Assembly: GCA_000507305.1 (NCBI GenBank)
Contig: DF239626.1
Span: forward strand, 8,544-72,543
DNA length: 64,000 bases
Direction: 5' to 3'
Source: Breviolum minutum Mf 1.05b.01
Taxonomy: Eukaryota > Sar > Dinophyceae > Suessiales > Symbiodiniaceae
In this document: one piece after another, positions 12,333 through 23,959 of the stretch
Position numbering within the stretch: position 1 is the stretch's first letter
Layout: each line of letters starts with the position of its first letter
Position numbers and translations under genes: made by a program
Notes under the pieces: model-generated
Seen by the model: only the letters and a program-made list of their open reading frames with translations
The model's database searches: none
Told to the model about the DNA's origin: nothing

Positions 12333-15300
12333 ATGACGTCTGCTAAGCCTGAACCTTTGGATGTTGCTGGTTTGGCAGATGAGTGGGACGCGAATGATAC
12401 CATCAGAGGTAGACTTCGCGAAGGTAAGGGAATGCTTCACGAGGACTCAGGTAAGGGTGAGGATGTTTACACATGCTCTAAAAACAATGACCTGTTGTTA
12501 CCTCTTTTGCAGCGAATGGCCTTACACCCCAAGAGAATGCTTCCACCAATTCATCCATTACAAGACCAGGTGTCCAACTTGCTTTCAAAAAATAAACGTG
12601 TGGTGAAGGGTGATGAGACTGATCAAATCAATGGGCCATCTTGGAAGATAAGATTCATGCTGGGCTTCGTAAAGATGAAGGCTCGTCGCGAGGAAGTAAG
12701 TATGGAACCTCGCATGCATTAATGCTATAGTTTTTTTCTGTGTCACTCGGAAAATGGCCACCTTATTTTTATAGCATTGCAACTGTTTTTTCTTAGGGAT
12801 TTGATCCTGATTCGAGATGTATAGTAAGTGTCTTACCAACCCTTCGTTCCAAGGATGAAGACTTCCAAGACCTTTGCCTAGTACTTGACCCCAAGCTGCA
12901 GGCCCCCTCTTGGTTGAATGACCAACCAAATGTACTAGCATAGCAACATCACGGTTTCATGATATGTACGAATTGTGTTTAAACAGTGTTGTCTCTCAAG
13001 TTTGATCTGCAGTTCTCAATCTTGGAAATGCCCATACATCGTTTTTTATTGATATACATGAATTAAATATCCATATGCCTCCCTGATGTTTCCATCCTCA
13101 ACCGTGCAGTCAATTGTGGATGATGTCAACGAGAAAAAAAGACAGCGCCGATTGAAGAAGGACACCAATGATCTTGACATGCATGTATGTAGCTCTTCAA
13201 TATCACAACATTTAACTGAGAAAATACAACAACATGTCTTATAATGAGTTTGAAAATATATGCACGAGGTAGGGCACTAGAGAACACAAGGGGGATAGTT
13301 TTTTTTTCGTGGGTGGGGCAGGAGCAGCAGCAAAGAGATGACGATGACGATGAGGATGCATACGATGATGACACTGAGGAGCAGGGTCATGGTACGGAAG
13401 AGGCAGAGGATAGGTCAGAAATTGGACAACCTAGTTCAGAAGCTGCACCAGTAGTCCCACCTCCCGTCATCCCAGCCCCTGTTGAAAGATCTCACACTGG
13501 GGTCGCATCCACCGGGTTACCTGTTGCAACTCCAGCACGTGCTGGTAGTGCTTTGCTAGTGCGTTTCTTGTCAAAAGAAATGTGCTGGGATTGAAATATT
13601 AGGGTGGTGGGCAAATCTACATTTCCAAGAAAAACAGTTGTAATAATAAGTACTGGGTTCAAGAAATGCAACACCACGGATGTAGCAGTATATACCTGGT
13701 GACAACATATATAGCCAGCCTTTTGAATCATGCTGTTTCCTAGGTTCAAAAAAAGATGAGATCGAAGCCAAACGCGCCGCATTGCTCGCAAAACTTGCCA
13801 AGTTCCTGGGCCTCGCTGTTTACATTACACATAATGTATCTAATCTGCATGTTTATTTAGTTTCCTATATTGCAAGATGAAAGTGTATATCAACATATCA
13901 ATTTGGAGAATTCTCATATTGAATTCTATTCCCGTACTTTTGGATACTTAGGTTGCAAAAGGAAAAGGAATCTGGTGGGAAGATTGTTCCAGCCCCTCCT
14001 TCTTCAGCATCCGGATCAGGACTCACCCTTACGATGTACAAAACATGAACGATTTCAAATGATTCGCACCATGAGTTAAAGTGTTTGCTTTTCGCACTTG
14101 TAGTGTGGTTCCAAATCAAGAGGTTTTATTCAAGAAATATATATCATACTATATACTTTTACAATTGCCGCCAGGACGTGCACCCAGCAACGCCGACATG
14201 CTGGACACATGTCCTCTGGACATCATGCAATGTGAAGCCCCCACCCCAACCTTGCCTGTGCCCCCATCGCCACCAAAGAGTTCTAATACAATGCGTGGTG
14301 AGTACCAAACACGTCATGCCAAGGAAGAAGAGAAGGAAGAGGAACCCGCCCCAGTCACCCCTGTTAAGCCCAGCGTCGAGAAACTAAACAAAAGACTTTT
14401 CACAGACAGCGAAAACGAAGAGGATTGGGTACTGGAAATTTTTAACCTTCGTGGATTTCTTTATGTTTCAAATTGATGTTGTATTGGTTAACAATTTGGA
14501 TTTAAAATCAGGTGCTAGTTCAACTTAAACTTTGGTGGATCCAACATGCATTGGGTTTCTGGATGTTACTACTCAAGAATATTGCTGTGATAACCCACCC
14601 TGCTAGGAGCAGCGCCCCAAGATCGCACGACAGGAACAGCTTGAATCTAAGCAAGCCGACAAAGAAGAGACCGGGAAGGGCAAAGGAAACAAAAGGAATG
14701 GGAAAGGGAAAGGAAGGGGAAGAGGTGGGGGCAGGGGTGGTGGCAAAGCATCATCATCTAAGCAGGGTCAGAAAGAGCAGAATGGTGATTGTGAAGCAGA
14801 ACCCCCAAGAAAATTCAAAAGGTTGAGGAAAGTAGAGGTTGATTACGAATCATGGGGCTGGGAGGATTGGTCTGCGGAATGGGAACAGCACTGGTGGGAT
14901 GAATATGAACAGGGTGAGTGGGATGGTTGGAATGTTGCCCCAAAGAAGTGGGATGAGGCAGCATGGCATGATGGAAAGGCAAATTTACATGAGATAGCTG
15001 AAGGTAAGGAAGGAACTGAAACAGCAGTTGTGCGTAAGTCTGAGAAGAGCACGGTTGCTAAGGAAGAAGTTGCCAAGAGAAAGCGTAAGGGTCAGGAAGC
15101 ACCAAATGAACATGACAAAAACACTGAGACACATATCCAGGATGAAAACAGCACAAAGAAAGCAAAACACAGCAAACACGATGATGTCAAACCAAACCGT
15201 AGGTCCCAGGGTGACGCTGTGACTGAAAAGCACTTGATTGATGAGATGGTCGAATTTGCTACAGAGTTTAATGGGCTTGAGGAAACCACCCCAATGGACG

Positions 15301-15858
15301 AGATCAAGGCTATGTTTTTTGCTTCTATCAAGGAAGGAAAGGATTGTTCTTTCAATAGGTACTGGACAAGGTCTGCGGTGGGTGTCAAGTCTTTAGCGGC
15401 TGGTCGGGACATTGCTTATTTCAAGTTTGGAGCTGATTTTGAATGGCCTGTTGAAATGGCTTTGGCTTTTAAAGCTGCAGAATCTTTAGCCCCTTTCATG
15501 CACTAAGTGTCTGGATACATCATGAACTTATATAATTCTTCAAGTAGAATGTGTTTTATTTTATGTTGGAAGACCTTTGGTTAAATATATATTAGTAGGA
15601 ACAACCTGCGAACTACGCTCACCATTTATCTGCCCACAAAACATGATTCCAGCTTTTTCGTACCTTTCATGTATTTCCCCCTAAAGAGCTTTTAAACTAT
15701 ATACATCCCAGGCTTCCTATGTGGATCGCATCATTGTCAACCTTGGTGAACGCATCATGGTGGAGGGGGACCCCATCACCATGTGTCCGGCTATTGTTCG
15801 CAGGATCGACATTCTTAAGTCGGCTGGCAAGAAAGCGCTGGAGGAGTTGGCTTTGTGA
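12333..15858 (+). CDS. A1: charged RGG- and Trp-rich protein, multi-exon
   Basis: The family is not recognised beyond resemblance to unnamed dinoflagellate proteins. The start MTSAKPEPLDVAGLADEWD is supported by a nearby spliced-leader match. Probable exons begin at 12,333, 12,513, about 12,600, 12,798, 13,110, 13,322, 13,744, 13,952, 14,175, 14,607 and 15,712; most are flanked by AG acceptors and GT donors. Exon 13,322-13,544 is very acidic (DDDDDED). Exon 14,607-15,505 carries a glycine/arginine run (GRGRGGGRGGGK), then ten tryptophans in about 45 residues (near 14,840-14,990), then lysine-rich nuclear-localisation-like stretches. A segment NRYWTRSAVGV recurs in gene B1. The last exon ends SAGKKALEELAL. 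The 14,607 exon runs into TAA at 15,504, so its true donor is unresolved. RGG boxes often bind RNA; that role is inferred only. Confidence 0.6.
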
Positions 15859-16775
15859 AAGGTGAGGAGGTGAGGTAAGGATGAGAGGCCAATGCAGCGG
15901 TTTGCACTTCTATGTAGGTTTGCTGTTTGATACTACGGGGTGTCAAGTCAATAGTGCTTGAGTTTGGGAAAGTGTTGATATGCAGTCCTAATAGATCAGT
16001 GGTGCTTAGGTCACCGCTCCAATGCTTGAGCAAATCTGTGGGTATAGTCTATATATATATATAAAAATCAATTGTTCAACTAGCAAGATCATCAACCAAT
16101 AGTACTGTTCCACGAATATCATGTTTATATTTGCTGGATGATTTGCTTGTGGATATATCGCGATATAAGTGGTATATAAAAACAAATCCAAGGCTGCCCA
16201 AGCATTTTCAAGCTTCTTCTCCAAATCTCGTGGCATAGTTCCAATTATGTTTGCACAAAAAGATCCGGGGTGTTGAAACAATGAACGCACTTTAGACCAC
16301 CAACTTCAGTACTGATCAGTGTTTTTTTGATATCTCAAAATTCCTAAAGTTGCTGTTGTAAAAAAAATCCACCGTGTTCCAGAAACAGTCCTCGGATCAC
16401 TACGGCAGCGAAAGAGCCGATGGGGCTAAACCTCATGTGGCTGAGCCATTTCACGACTGAACATCCAGTGGAAAAGGTTTGGGAAAATGAGCGATCATGT
16501 TCCTTCTTTCTTCACCGATCACAAACCAAGTCTCGTAAAAGTGTTACTAAGTAAGTGGCCCGTTCAAATGTTCTAGCCGGAGTTTCTCTGAAGATTCTCT
16601 CTGATATGTTTCTCTTTGATATTCTATAAGTGCAGTATCTGCAATCTCGGGGATCAAATCAACATTGGATAGATCAATGCCAGGAAAAAACAAATGGTTG
16701 ATCACACAGCTGCCAAATGATGTTTTGTTTTCAATTCAAAATCTGAATTGCCACCACTCCCAGGTCATTCCAACA
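15859..16775. other. Spacer between A1 and A2
   Basis: About 0.9 kb without a supported exon. It holds a short TA run near 16,040-16,065. No palindrome or promoter motif is evident. Confidence 0.5.
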
Positions 16776-19116
16776 ATGCCGCCGAAAGCTTGGAAAACCC
16801 GCGGGCATTGGAGGGTACAATCCAAGTTTCTCAAGAAGTCTCGTTCAACTGGCACGTTTGATTTTTTGGTGATTTCAGTTGTGGTAGTCATCCAGTTTGA
16901 TGAACTTACTGATCTGCATAAGTTGGTCTAAGTATGCTGTGCGTGATATCAAAAATTGTTTGGGCCTTGTTTGCTAAAGTTACTGAAGGGTTGACAGCAA
17001 ATACCGTTCATCTTGAACATGAGAAGATTTCTTGACCCCATTCGCATGAAGAAAATGAATGGCTCAAAGGTAAATTCTGCAGGTGATCAGTATTAAACAT
17101 CAAAATTGAATATATACAAACCTTTGCTAACATTATTACAGGATTTGTGATTGTTTAATTTTCGTCATCCTACCTTGCACTGTCATCGGAGATTCATTTG
17201 TGTCGCTATGGCCTCGTTTTGTGATGTTTTGGTTTGGCGTCTTCGAGCCTTAGGATGCCCAAAGGACACTAAACAAATCCACTGTTTGAAATAACCAATT
17301 GCTGGAAGCATCTTGAAGTGAAACCAATCCATGATATATCAGATTGTCTCCTTCCCACCACTCATATCACAGGAGTTCGCCTGGTGCATATTGTTGCTCA
17401 TCTGGATGTATAACATCGATGGCACAAACCAGGCAGGTAACTACTTGCCTATATATATAAATTCATTTGTGATACCCATGTGCATATATATATGCACTTA
17501 CACACCCCGTTCCGTGCACCTGTTCTGAACAGGTGTTCGAGTACCTCGAGTTCTTTGCTGGCCATGGAAACTTGAGTCGTGTGATGCGTTCAGCCCACTA
17601 CACCACGGCATCCTTTGACTTGTTGTACAACACACAACCCACTCATCGTAGAAGCAACTTCATGGATCTATGCCATGCAAGTGGTTTTGGGTTTCTTTGT
17701 CAAAGAAAAATAATATGTTACTTTCCAGTACGATCTCATTGACTGATTCCCGATTCTGATTCATTCTTTAAATGACAATTGAATTGGTGGATGATGAAAT
17801 ATTGGATTAGTTTAGCTGAGGCTGGCTTTGGTGACCATCCTGATGGCTGTGACAAATGATTTCGGTGCGCATTTCGGTCTAAAATGTTCTTCACTATCCA
17901 AAATGAACCGTGGTACAAGTCGACGTAGTGAATGTTCTTCTCTTGGGCATTTGGACTACGTAAGTGTCAAGACTGGAAACATGCTCATTGAAAGGACCCT
18001 TCTGTTCCTTTGTTTTTGTTTTGAATTGGTTATATACGCCATTATTCATTCAGTACCAGAATATAAATAGATACCGAATTTATCTTTACACCATCGAACC
18101 ATTCGACATCGTTCATCTCTGATTGTTCCTTTGTCTGGCTGGCCTTCTCCAGGACAACTTTGATGTGTGCACTGGTGACCTGCTTGGGTGGGGTGTGGTC
18201 TGTAGAACAACCATCCGGAAGTATCTTGAACTATTATCCAGCCTGGAGGGCATTGGTACAAGGTGTTTGTAACACAGGTGGTCCGTATAGCGTTTCTTGT
18301 TTGCATTTAAGTTACATTCCAATCTAAAGGTATGCATGTTGGGAATATAGACTTCATGGTTGGAGAATTGTTTTGTGCTAGCTGGTTTGTTTCCCATTGT
18401 TTTTTGAAACAACATGTCAACATATAAGGTCACAACTGTTGGATGGTGGATGGCCCACTACGGCAGCGAAACCGCAAAACGTCATTGGGGATGTGCAAAT
18501 TCACCAATCATTTCAAAGATCGACAAAGGTGTTTTGCAAGGATGGAAGAAAAAAAGTTGTGTTGCTGACTCTGTTCGAAAATACATTGATAAGAAGGGGG
18601 TAAACCGCTATGCTGGAACTTCATCCTTACGGAAAACCGAGCTACTTGGATTGAATGTGTTTACGGTAGTTGAATATAATGTGGTCTTTGTTTTCTGAAT
18701 GCTTTCTGGGACTGGTTGTTTGTAAACTTATGTTTCCTCAATTTGCGATATACACAAAATCCCCGAACACTCCACAGCCGCTCACTAATCCCTGAATCAA
18801 ATTACAGTATAGTCTATACATCCAGACTTGGTCATGTTCCTTTGGGGTGCCTGCTCACCTCAGGATATATCCAGTGCCTTTTGCAAGGGCAGTAGCTGAC
18901 CTCTTGGAATCAATGAAGTCATCGGCGTATGGGCAGCCTCAGCTTCCGCAATGCTTGCCAACGGCAAAGGAATGCATGGAGCTGGAGTGGGTTGGTGCTA
19001 ATCCAATTTGGCAATTTGCAGATTTACCGAGTTTGTTTTCATACTTGAGGATGTCAAAGGCCCTCAAGATACCAGTAGATTGGAAAGGGATTGTCCCCAA
19101 AACCCTGAGCGGTTGA
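16776..19116 (+). CDS. A2: methyltransferase-like dinoflagellate protein, multi-exon
   Basis: Exons read: 17,373-17,436; 17,533-17,690 (EYLEFFAGHGNLSR, then SFDLLYN and FMDLCHASGFG); 17,816-17,994 (FGAHFGLKCSSLSKMNRGTS, then GNMLIER); 18,153-18,277 (CLGGVWSVEQPSGSILNYYP); about 18,428-18,660 (GWWMAHYG, KRHWGCANSP, DKKGVNRYAGTS); about 18,860-19,116 (ending LRMSKALKIPVDWKGIVPKTL). FFAGHGN resembles the SAM-binding motif I of cytosine-C5 methyltransferases, xCSS resembles motif IV (PCQ), and EQP resembles motif VI (ENV). This suggests a diverged Rossmann methyltransferase fold, but the catalytic PCQ and ENV residues are not conserved, so activity is doubtful. The intron after 17,994 appears to begin with GA. 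The start at 16,776 (MPPKAWKTRGHW, basic) is tentative. B2 is the homologue. Confidence 0.65.
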
Positions 19117-19315
19117 TTTAGGAATTTCAGCTTTTTGAACTATAGATTCTTTTGGCGGTTTAAACCAATATAACATTCAAAATGGTACAGAAGTCAAGGA
19201 TTTAGAAGTATATGACCGATCATAGTAATAACTTTTATGGTTTTTTATGTTAGTTTATCTTGTTTTTTTGAAACCTTAGCAGCTTTTGGTGTGAAAAAGT
19301 AAGGGTTTGCATAAG

Positions 19316-19460
19316 GACCCCGGGTTTTCCCGTACTAATCCCGTACTAATCCCGTACCAACCCGTAGTATTCTTGGAAAAACCCTAGGTCCTTAGCAAAC
19401 CCTGGGTTTCTCCAACCCGTACTGAACCCGTACTAGACCCGTACTTTTCCCGTACTATTA
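19316..19460. repeat. CCCGTACTAAT-type short tandem and inverted repeat
   Basis: Between A2 and A3, seven copies of CCCGTA (mostly CCCGTACTAAT or CCCGTACTxxx) lie in about 145 bases. They are flanked by GGACCCCGGGTTTT and, further on, AAACCCTGGGTTT. No coding frame was seen. It might be a protein-binding array or part of an element end. Confidence 0.6.
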
Positions 19461-19843
19461 GTATGGGTTTATACCATTGGAATTTTAACAAAAAAAACAA
19501 CCTTTTTGATAGACTTGTTGATGGATTTCTAGTATGAAAACGGACCCTGTCTAACCTTTATACATCTCATTCTCTACAAATTTGGTTATCCAATTCTCTG
19601 GCATATGTTGGAACTTATCAGGGGGTTGGATTGGTACAATCCCGATTTTTGTGGTAATCACCACAACCACAATTCGGAGAAAGTGTGGCAATTCGGAATG
19701 GCACTTGCATACCGGAAGAAAAATACTGAACAGTGTGTTGATGTTTTTGAGATTAGTCGTTGACCACAATCCATTCAAATAACATCATGACCTGAGATAT
19801 GGTGGACCATCGCTTCAACAAATAAGTATATTAACCTACCATG

Positions 19844-19859
19844 TCCGCAGCCATTTTGT
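19844..19859 (+). promoter_or_regulatory. Spliced-leader relic upstream of A3
   Basis: TCCGCAGCCATTTTG agrees with the first part of the dinoflagellate spliced leader at all but one of 15 positions. It lies 52 bases before the A3 start codon. This is what a retroposed, trans-spliced transcript would leave behind. The 3' part of the leader is not preserved. Confidence 0.6.
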
Positions 19860-19910
19860 TCGGTCTTGGTGTGACTAGGGTTCCAACAATCATACCTTGA
19901 CACCTCACCA

Positions 19911-22900
19911 ATGGTGAAGTCTCGGTGCCCGAGCAGGTCAACTCAGGCTTTTGGTAGTTGTGGGACCTTGGATGATGGTGTGGAAGCCATCGCAGAGCAG
20001 ACTTTAGATGACTTTACAGAGGAAGATATCTTGAAGCAGCTTCAGGATTGAAATTCTGCATTGATTCATGTGTTTTTCATTTCGCGAATTCAAGAAATAC
20101 TAAGATGGTAAATGGTCAGCCTATCTAGATTGGATTCTTGTCAGTGTACAACTATGAACCCTCCCACAGTTTCCGGTTTGACTTTTGTAAAATCTGCTTC
20201 CTTTCATCAGGAGCTTGATGCAGAAGATGAAATGTTGAAGACCGCTGTCCCGAATCAACCCGTACAGGCGTGTTTAAGTTCACTAGTCACACAACAAAAT
20301 CTATATATACAGACGCATTGATATCCCCAATCGGCAGGCTGAGATTGCTGAAGCTGTGCCAACAGAAACAGTTCCAGTGTGGGGCTTGGGTGTGTTTTGG
20401 GAAGAAGTCAAGAACAAATACAACATTAATTTATATTTGATATATCAGCTCTTGTGAATTGTTAGATTAGGTACGTTATATATGTTTCATCTAGATACCT
20501 TTCTCATTTTTTGCAAAGCCCACCGCTTGCCGGCCTTATGAGGCGACTGCTGAAGAAGTTGCTGAAATGCTGAATCAGGCCAAGGTGGAACAGGCGAACG
20601 GTGCTGAGTCTATGGTTGGTGTGCAGTCAACTGTCACCCCTGTTTCTGAGATGCATAGTTTCAAGTCTTTGAAAGTTGAAAGTTATTGTATGCGTATATG
20701 TCAAATGTAAATTGAAGAACTTACGAAACACAAAATGACACAGTTGAAGAAAAGATCAGTGACTCTAAAAATGAACCAAAGTTGGTAGAGTTTATTTTTC
20801 CGCTTTGGACCCAAAACCTTAGGCTGAGACAAAGACGGAGAGTGTGGAGCCCACCATTGTTCTTCCTGATTCATCCCGACCAACCGTTAAAGACGGGGAA
20901 GCACCTTCTTCTACAAAAGAAGCTGTACCAACCGATGGGGAAGCTAGCCAGGGGGGAGTTGATCCAAAAAAACCGGTGGTTGACAACAGCACGAGAAAGG
21001 TAGGGTTTTGCTTTTTGGGTGTTGGTTTAACTGTGGTTTGTTAATGTCATATTTATTTCCAGCCTAAATATCTACATATATATTTTTGCCGTGGTAAAGG
21101 GAGTGTATGCAGTATAATAGTCCATTATAGATATCCTTTCCCCTGAAGTTGAGACTTCGGCTTGCGGCGAAAGCTCGCATCATGCGAATGGTGAAGCATA
21201 AAGAGAAAAAAGCTCATCTGAACGTGTCGGATGCCATCAAGCTTGAATGGAAGAACGGCGATAAGAACGCCATTGCGGACATCTTGTGCCAGGAAAACTT
21301 CTGTAAGGACTTCGATCCAGTGAGATTGATGTTCAAACGAATTTGTTTTGAATTATAGACACCCCAGTTGTTCCATATATAGTTTACCAACACCTCATCC
21401 CATAAATGCTAACCACCACAGCCCGTACCTTCATGTGCATACAGGAGCGATTCCTCAATCGCATGCAGACGATCATCAAGCGCAAGAAGACTATCCGACT
21501 TACTGTGGATGAGGGGTGGCATTCTGTGGAAGATCTCAAAGAGTTGGGATGGTCGCAGAACTTTGTCTCATGAAAAAAGAAATCTTATAGTTTCATCACT
21601 TGTTCACTGTATGACTTTAGGCTTTTGATACTTTGTCTTTAAAAAAACAATCTCACCCATCAAGATTCCCTTTGTCAGTCATTAAGGAAGAAGATCGATG
21701 GCGCAAAAGCACACTGTTTGACAATGCCTGAGACGCATTGTAGGCCATCTTCATGTTAAATTTGTTTGGGGTATATTGAACAGAACTACTCGCTGAGGCA
21801 ACCCTTTTTTATAACAATGATGATGATGATGATATGCTATCCGGAAAAATAACCAAACCCAACTTCATAATTTAAATGATTTGATCCCTCCACTATGCAG
21901 GCGTAACCTTTACGACGAGCAAGAAGAGTTTTGGGTGGTGGTGTCCGAGAAGGGCCAACGTGAACAAGAACTTAGCAAGGAGGATACCAACACCCAAGAG
22001 TGTGAGGCTCCACACTTGTTGACACCAATTCTCCCACCAACACATGCATGTAGCCACTTCCTCCTGCAGGCGAAGGATGCACCGGTCTGGAATGTAGATG
22101 ATGCATTCCAGGGTATGCAGAAGGACTTTGAAAAACGTCCCATGGAAGCTGAGAAGAAACAACAACACTTGCCTTCTTCTGACAAGTACTTGCAGGCATG
22201 TCGAATCTAATGTGTTTATATTTTACAAGACAATCTTGTGGTGAGAAAACTAAACAAACATATCTGGAGATGTTGCTAGTTTCGGAGTACAAGTAATATA
22301 TTGATCATACATAGGGTTCATTCCACCTGCCCTGCTAGACCAAAGAGTCCTTGCGGCGGTTCCTGGATTCGCTGATGTCGCGATCTGGGAAGTTGAGACA
22401 GTTGGTGAGGGATCTTCAAAAGAACTTCACTACAGACGATGCAGGGGAGTCTTTTGCTTAGGCATTTCAATGAAACACTGGGTTTATATGGTTTTATGAT
22501 ATCAACGGTTTGGCAGTGTTTCTTGAACACTTTTTTAAAAATGGCATCACCCCATTTATATGTCTCCATGGTTCCTAGGTATATCACGCAATTGCAATCA
22601 CATATTGGTGAGATCGACAAACACTATGACCGTTGCAATGAAGCTTGGGCAACTGGTGAGGTGGAGAAGTTCAAGACTGACAAGTCACATGTTTTAATCA
22701 CTAAGCTTTAAGATGACAGAACATGAGCGTTTGAATTAGAAAACACATGTTTGAAGTTGTCCCATATATTTTTTTGTGTAAATTGAGGTTCTATAAACTG
22801 TCGGAAGATCGCATGCGTGATGCTACCTTTGCGTCAATGTCTCAGGTATATCTCATATACGCAATGTTTTTTGAATCATCATTTCTCTGAAGCTATTGGC

Positions 22901-23331
22901 AAAGCATTGACAACCAAAAAGTATCTTAGCCTTTGCAAATCTAGAAACGTCCTTCCAAGCTTTCACCCTCTGGCCTCCAGGTGTTCCAAAGCCACTGCAG
23001 CCGAGATGAAGACCAGGACACCACCGGTCCTGTGTTGGTTGATGGTGGATGATGTTAGTTGTTAGTGTTCATTGTTTTTATGGCATCACGATTTTCTTGA
23101 AGCAAAGATAACTTCAATAGTTTTCCTGTCAACCCATGATGGAATTGAACATTTACCTTATCAAATAGTTCCACCAAGAGGAATGCAAAGAAACACTTCG
23201 AGAAGAAGAAGGACATTTCTGAGGGTGCACCACCCAAAAAGCGCAACAAGCCTGAGAAGTCTGCAGCCCCTGCAGACACTGAAGCGGAAAAACCCAAAGT
23301 TACCCCCAAGAGACCCAGGTCTAAAAAGTAG
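19911..23331 (+). CDS. A3: acidic then basic low-complexity protein with shared core domain
   Basis: Function unknown. The first exon, 19,911-20,045, reads MVKSRCPSRSTQAFGS...EEDILKQLQ. About a dozen short exons follow. The N-terminal half is acidic and low in complexity (near 20,213-21,000). A core domain spans exons ending at 21,307 and 21,550 (RIMRMVKHKEKKAHLNVSD, AIKLEWKNGDKNAIADIL, ERFLNRMQTIIKRKK, GWHSVEDLKELGW). Helical, charged exons follow (LRRFLDSLMSRSGKLRQLV, QLQSHIGEIDKHYDR). The last exon is lysine-rich: RNAKKHFEKKKDI...TPKRPRSKK. The core and tail match gene B3. Several introns appear to begin with non-GT bases: GA at 20,046 and 21,308, and GC at 20,268 and 22,195. A nuclear or DNA-binding helper of the A4 protein is a guess from position alone. 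Confidence 0.6.
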
Positions 23332-23959
23332 ATTTGTTTCGCAGTTCTTTTGGTAAGATCATTGGGTTTGGGGAAAACCCTTGGGTGATTTACATGCACA
23401 TACACTGGTATCCAAATTAGTCCAAAGTTGCTGTTTTTTTTCGAGCTGGCTGCATAGAATGTGTGGTAGCGATCGCCCTCTTTTGGAATCCTTAAATTTC
23501 TGTAACTTCAACTAAAGAATCTTGTCTTTGTTTCTGAGTTGTGATCTTAGTACTGTGTTGGGCCGCGATCCGAAAACACATCCGCAGTCCTTGAATGTAG
23601 AAGCAGTCTGGTCTTGGAGCCGTGGAGAGTTGGAGAAAAACATTCAATGCAACTGCAAGTTCGAAACATCAACCCAACATAAATTGAAACGAACTTCAGA
23701 CTATAAATTACGAATATGATAACTTATATATTCCCTTCAGACTAGTCATCCGACATGTGCATCATATGCATGCCAGGTACCCAGGCAGGACATTTGGTAT
23801 CCGGACTCAATAAAGCCGTTGGCGAAGGAGCAGGAACCTCAAGTTAAGGGTTCGGATGAGTTGGATTTTGCAATTGAAATTTGATGAGCCCAAACCCTGA
23901 TATATAAATTTATTATCTCAAATCTTGATAGTTGATCTCATCCGACTGTATTCGTCCAT

